From Thermogutta sp. (GTDB lineage: Bacteria > Planctomycetota > Planctomycetia > Pirellulales > Thermoguttaceae): a DNA stretch of 8,416 bases. Every line of letters begins with the position of its first letter. Within the stretch, counting starts at the first letter, position 1. Position numbers and translations under genes: made by a program. This document shows positions 6,523 to 8,416 of this stretch, in pieces. The stretch lies in NCBI RefSeq assembly GCF_014359955.1, contig NZ_JACIYL010000118.1, positions 1-8,416 on the forward strand, in the 5' to 3' direction. The notes under the pieces are model-generated. The model was given only the letters and a program-made list of their open reading frames with translations, made no database searches and had not been told where the DNA came from.

Positions 6523-7332
6523 TCAACAGTTCTTCAAAGCCTGTTGCTTATTTTCCAATTCTATGCGATGGTTTACTTCCTGCTTTTCTGATCCTTTTTC
6601 AATACTGCCGGGGAGCACGTAGTCGCACCGTTTGTCGAGGTAGGCTTTCCGTCCCTGCACCTCCCAGTAGATAGCGCTGCACTTGCGTGCGACCTTGGCA
6701 CATTCCCTTTCATCGCGGTAGTTTCCTCCTAGGTTTTGCAGCGGTTTATAAAAGTCGTCATGGAGTATCCTGCATTCCATTCTCCGCTTGTATATCTCCC
6801 AGCACCTCTTCGCGTACGCCTCCCATTCCTGCGTTCCGGGTGCGGGCACTAGGGACGGGCCAGGCCCTTCCTCCCACCCAGGAGGCAGGGGGGTGTAACT
6901 GGGGGGAATCTCTTCCGAGCTTACGGGAGGATAGATAGGAGGCCAGTTGATCTCAGGCATCCCCGGGGCGATAGGCCTAGGACGAGGCAAAGCTGGCCTT
7001 GGCGGTACGCCCGGCCGAACAGGCGACGGACCCGGACGGACGGGAAGCGGGGGCGCTACCGGTCCCCGCAATCCGTCAGGATCAACGGCACCACTCGGCG
7101 AATTCTGAATATACCGGTACAAATTCCCATCCCCGGCGGCGAAGCCAATTGGGTCCTCGCTCAGCCAGCGGCCGACACGAAAATCATACCAGCGGTTGAG
7201 GTTGTTCTGAAGTTGGGTGTCACTATCGAACGGTCTACCGGTGAATAAAAAGAGACTATCAATCGTCGGATTACTCTCCGACGTGACTTTGCCGAAGGCG
7301 TCATAGATGAGATGATTGACCACGGTGGTCAC
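6523..7332 (-). CDS. Displaced RHS C-terminal tip with a proline-rich linker and Cys-containing toxin-like domain
   Basis: 269 residues from a GTG at 7332, preceded at 7 nt by AGAGG. Residues 4-89 are the end of the RHS core: VVNHLIYDAFGKVTSESN, LFLFTGRPFD, LQNNLNRWYDFRVGRWLSED, PIGFAAGDGNLYRYIQNS and AVDPDGL. In full RHS proteins this segment closes the shell and marks the boundary before the variable tip. Residues 91-165 are a proline-rich linker. The tip (about 166-269) has cysteines at 177, 187, 211, 218, 236 and 269, many charged residues, and the ending RCDYVLPGS..KGSEK...H..ELE.K..AL..C. I do not recognise a catalytic family; a secreted toxin is inferred from architecture. A stop 66 bp upstream in the same frame, and no RHS core before it, show that this is a fragment and not a full gene. 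The 260-residue gene follows after 220 bp. Confidence 0.8.
   Translation of the reverse strand: MTTVVNHLIYDAFGKVTSESNPTIDSLFLFTGRPFDSDTQLQNNLNRWYDFRVGRWLSEDPIGFAAGDGNLYRYIQNSPSGAVDPDGLRGPVAPPLPVRPGPSPVRPGVPPRPALPRPRPIAPGMPEINWPPIYPPVSSEEIPPSYTPLPPGWEEGPGPSLVPAPGTQEWEAYAKRCWEIYKRRMECRILHDDFYKPLQNLGGNYRDERECAKVARKCSAIYWEVQGRKAYLDKRCDYVLPGSIEKGSEKQEVNHRIELENKQQALKNC
7102..7221 (-). repeat. RHS core repeat, downstream copy
   Basis: Aligns without gaps to 8297-8416 over 120 bp, with about 98 identical bases counted by eye. The central run 7150-7175 is identical in both. It encodes the conserved LQNNLNRWYD..VGRWLSEDPIGF...GDGNLYRY segment. This is a natural site for recombination between the two RHS tips. 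Confidence 0.9.
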
Positions 7333-7493
7333 CTTCTTTCCTCTGCGAAACCTGGGTTGTCCAGTCTTGCAACCCCGTTCGGAACCGTCTGCGCGTCAAG
7401 TTTGGCAATATTCCGGATTGTGTTCGGGGCGTGCATCAAGCCCCACTGTCCCCTTTCATTCGCCGGGTTGTCAATGCATTCGAATCCTATGAT
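7329..7493 (-). pseudogene. Possible 3' remnant of a lost gene upstream of the displaced RHS tip
   Basis: A stop-free run of 54 codons (TAG at 7496-7494, TGA at 7331-7329) has a protein-like composition (GFECIDNPANERGQWGLMHA, then NTIRNIAKLDAQTVPNG). Its TGA overlaps the GTG of the displaced RHS tip as GTGA, an arrangement seen in coupled genes. An in-frame ATG lies at 7436. It belongs to no family I recognise. It could be the tail of an older immunity gene, a very small gene or chance. The rest of the gap (7494-7679) shows nothing. Confidence 0.25.
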
Positions 7494-7679
7494 CTAGGCC
7501 GCCTCAAAGGTTCCCTTGATCTTGTACCGTCACACCAGGTTAAAGCTGACCGCTGATTTGAACAAAAGAAAACAGAACCATCTCTCACACGCTACCGTAT
7601 CATTGGCACAGCACACGAGTTGCTTACCATGGCAAATCGGTAATGAGCGAACTGCGATGCCACCTTGGCTTAGGTTTCG

Positions 7680-7940
7680 CTACTCATCATCGACAGGGCC
7701 GTGCCTCCACCCTTTCACGCAGTGGTATCGATCGTTCACGGCCATGATAATCCGAACAATAGTCTCAATTCCCATTGCTCCAGGGAGTGTTATTGCCACG
7801 TTAGCGCAAGTGTGGTTGTAACTACCTCCGGCAACAATGCCCTGTGATTCCAGCTCTTCCATAAGGCTATCCATAAACCTATCAATGGTCTCTCGAGAGA
7901 TCCCCGGAAAAAACTCGAAAATATAAACATATCCGGCCAT
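7680..7940 (-). CDS. YggL/DUF469-like small protein, candidate immunity protein of the HicA-like tip
   Basis: 86 residues from the ATG at 7940. The pattern of the first half, F.FFPGISRETIDRFMDSLM, followed by EELESQGIVAGGS, resembles the YggL (DUF469) family. There a FPEG.SEE..D..VD segment and a GG turn occur in the same order, and the protein ends in a short acidic tail (GPVDDE here). E. coli YggL is reported as a 50S-ribosome-binding protein. The frame is open to a TTG at 7988, which overlaps the stop of the RHS gene as TTGA and would couple translation. That start adds 16 residues. Neither start has a clear ribosome-binding site, and the ATG is chosen because the fold starts right after it. 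The position directly behind an RHS tip suggests an immunity role. The family match is by eye and moderate; the role is inferred. Confidence 0.6.
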   Translation of the reverse strand: MAGYVYIFEFFPGISRETIDRFMDSLMEELESQGIVAGGSYNHTCANVAITLPGAMGIETIVRIIMAVNDRYHCVKGWRHGPVDDE

Positions 7941-7984
7941 ACAATAACGAGTATCTTTTATGAAAACAAAGGAAAGGTGTGGGC

Positions 7985-8416
7985 TCAATTAAGCGATAGA
8001 ATCTTATTTACAATCTGGTAGGCAACGCCGATACTTATTTCCTTAGGAATGATAAAAGTCTCATTTTGCAAAATCACCTTCACGTGACTACCCTTTCCAC
8101 CACCTTTCACTACCTTTCCGCCCCATTTTGTGAGCAACCTCACAACACCGTCCTGTCCCAGGTTCCGAATATGGTTGACGACCTGTCCCTTGTTTATTAC
8201 GCCAGTTTCAATACAGCACCAAAGGGCTGCCGGACTCTTTAGGCAACCCTGGAGTGAACTGACGCAGCCAGTCGGATCAACATCAAAAAGCGGGTTATTC
8301 CCCACGTACCGATACAAATTCCCGTCGCCGCCGTTAAAGCCGATCGGGTCCTCGCTCAGCCAGCGGCCGACCCCGGCATCGTACCAGCGGTTGAGGTTGT
8401 TTTGCAGTTGGGTGTC
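7985..8416 (-). CDS. RHS repeat protein, C-terminal end with HicA-like toxin tip (N-terminal part outside window)
   Basis: The frame is open to the right edge, giving 143 visible residues of a larger RHS protein. Residues 1-50 are the RHS core boundary: DTQLQNNLNRWYDAGVGRWL, SEDPIGF, GDGNLYRYVGNNPLFDVDPTG. The TTG at 8317 is an internal codon. A short linker with CLKSPAALWCC follows. Residues 78-143 resemble HicA (YcfA-like) mRNA interferases, which have a dsRBD-like fold. A helix VVRLLTKWGGKVV leads to the basic loop KGGGKGSH with the family's catalytic-type histidine (H111), then a strand VKVIL, the FIIPKEIS turn and a last helix AYQIVNKILSL. In free HicA toxins the same order is seen (GW..VRQKGSH, then VPxH...GTL..ILKQ). 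If right, the tip would cleave RNA after delivery. The tip is more AT-rich than the core before it, as expected for an exchangeable module. Confidence 0.8.
   Translation of the reverse strand, partial: DTQLQNNLNRWYDAGVGRWLSEDPIGFNGGDGNLYRYVGNNPLFDVDPTGCVSSLQGCLKSPAALWCCIETGVINKGQVVNHIRNLGQDGVVRLLTKWGGKVVKGGGKGSHVKVILQNETFIIPKEISIGVAYQIVNKILSLN
8297..8416 (-). repeat. RHS core repeat, upstream copy
   Basis: Partner of 7102-7221, about 82% identical over 120 bp and probably continuing past the window edge. It encodes the same core boundary in the main RHS gene. The two copies are in direct orientation 1195 bp apart. Recombination between them would delete the HicA-like tip and its neighbour, and would fuse the main RHS protein to the displaced tip. 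Confidence 0.9.

Overview
The window is a GC-rich bacterial chromosome segment. It joins a housekeeping half (about 1-4780) to an accessory half (about 5150-8416) built from pieces of RHS (rearrangement hot spot) toxin genes. The organism is probably a planctomycete. That is an inference from gene style: a TadG/vWA surface-type protein, a cysteine-rich YkgJ-type protein beside aconitase, and RHS genes rich in NSGD and DGDG-like repeats. No rRNA or other phylogenetic marker is present to prove it.

Housekeeping half. On the plus strand, the 3' part of aconitase enters from the left edge and stops at 979. A convergent minus-strand gene (1154-1789) encodes a YkgJ-like metal or Fe-S binding cysteine-cluster protein. 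It shares an upstream region with a divergent plus-strand gene (1945-3690) for a membrane-anchored TadG-like protein with a split von Willebrand A domain. That shared region holds a 10-bp-arm AT-rich inverted repeat and a plausible promoter. Then comes about 640 bp with no protein gene, in which 4003-4246 carries six copies of a 19-bp hairpin element, partly in opposed pairs (REP/BIME-like). Two tRNA genes follow, tRNA-Leu(GAG) with a good promoter and tRNA-Lys(CTT) with a strong intrinsic terminator. About 380 bp of apparently non-coding sequence comes next.

Accessory half, all on the minus strand, so read from right to left. (i) The C-terminal end of a large RHS protein enters from the right edge. 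Its conserved core motif is followed by a short tip that looks like a HicA-type mRNA interferase domain. (ii) A small gene resembling YggL/DUF469 lies directly behind it and is the natural candidate for its immunity protein. (iii) A displaced RHS tip (7332-6523) carries a second copy of the RHS core motif, a proline-rich linker and an unrelated cysteine-containing C-terminal domain. (iv) A 260-residue protein of unknown family (6302-5520) is the candidate immunity protein for that second tip. (v) A decayed RHS core fragment with an internal stop lies at 5476-5156. This is the layout expected of an RHS locus that swaps its toxic tip by recombination in the conserved core and leaves older tip/immunity cassettes downstream.

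The most interesting content is this tandem toxin-tip array, with its HicA-like tip and YggL-like neighbour, followed by the paired palindromic repeat cluster.
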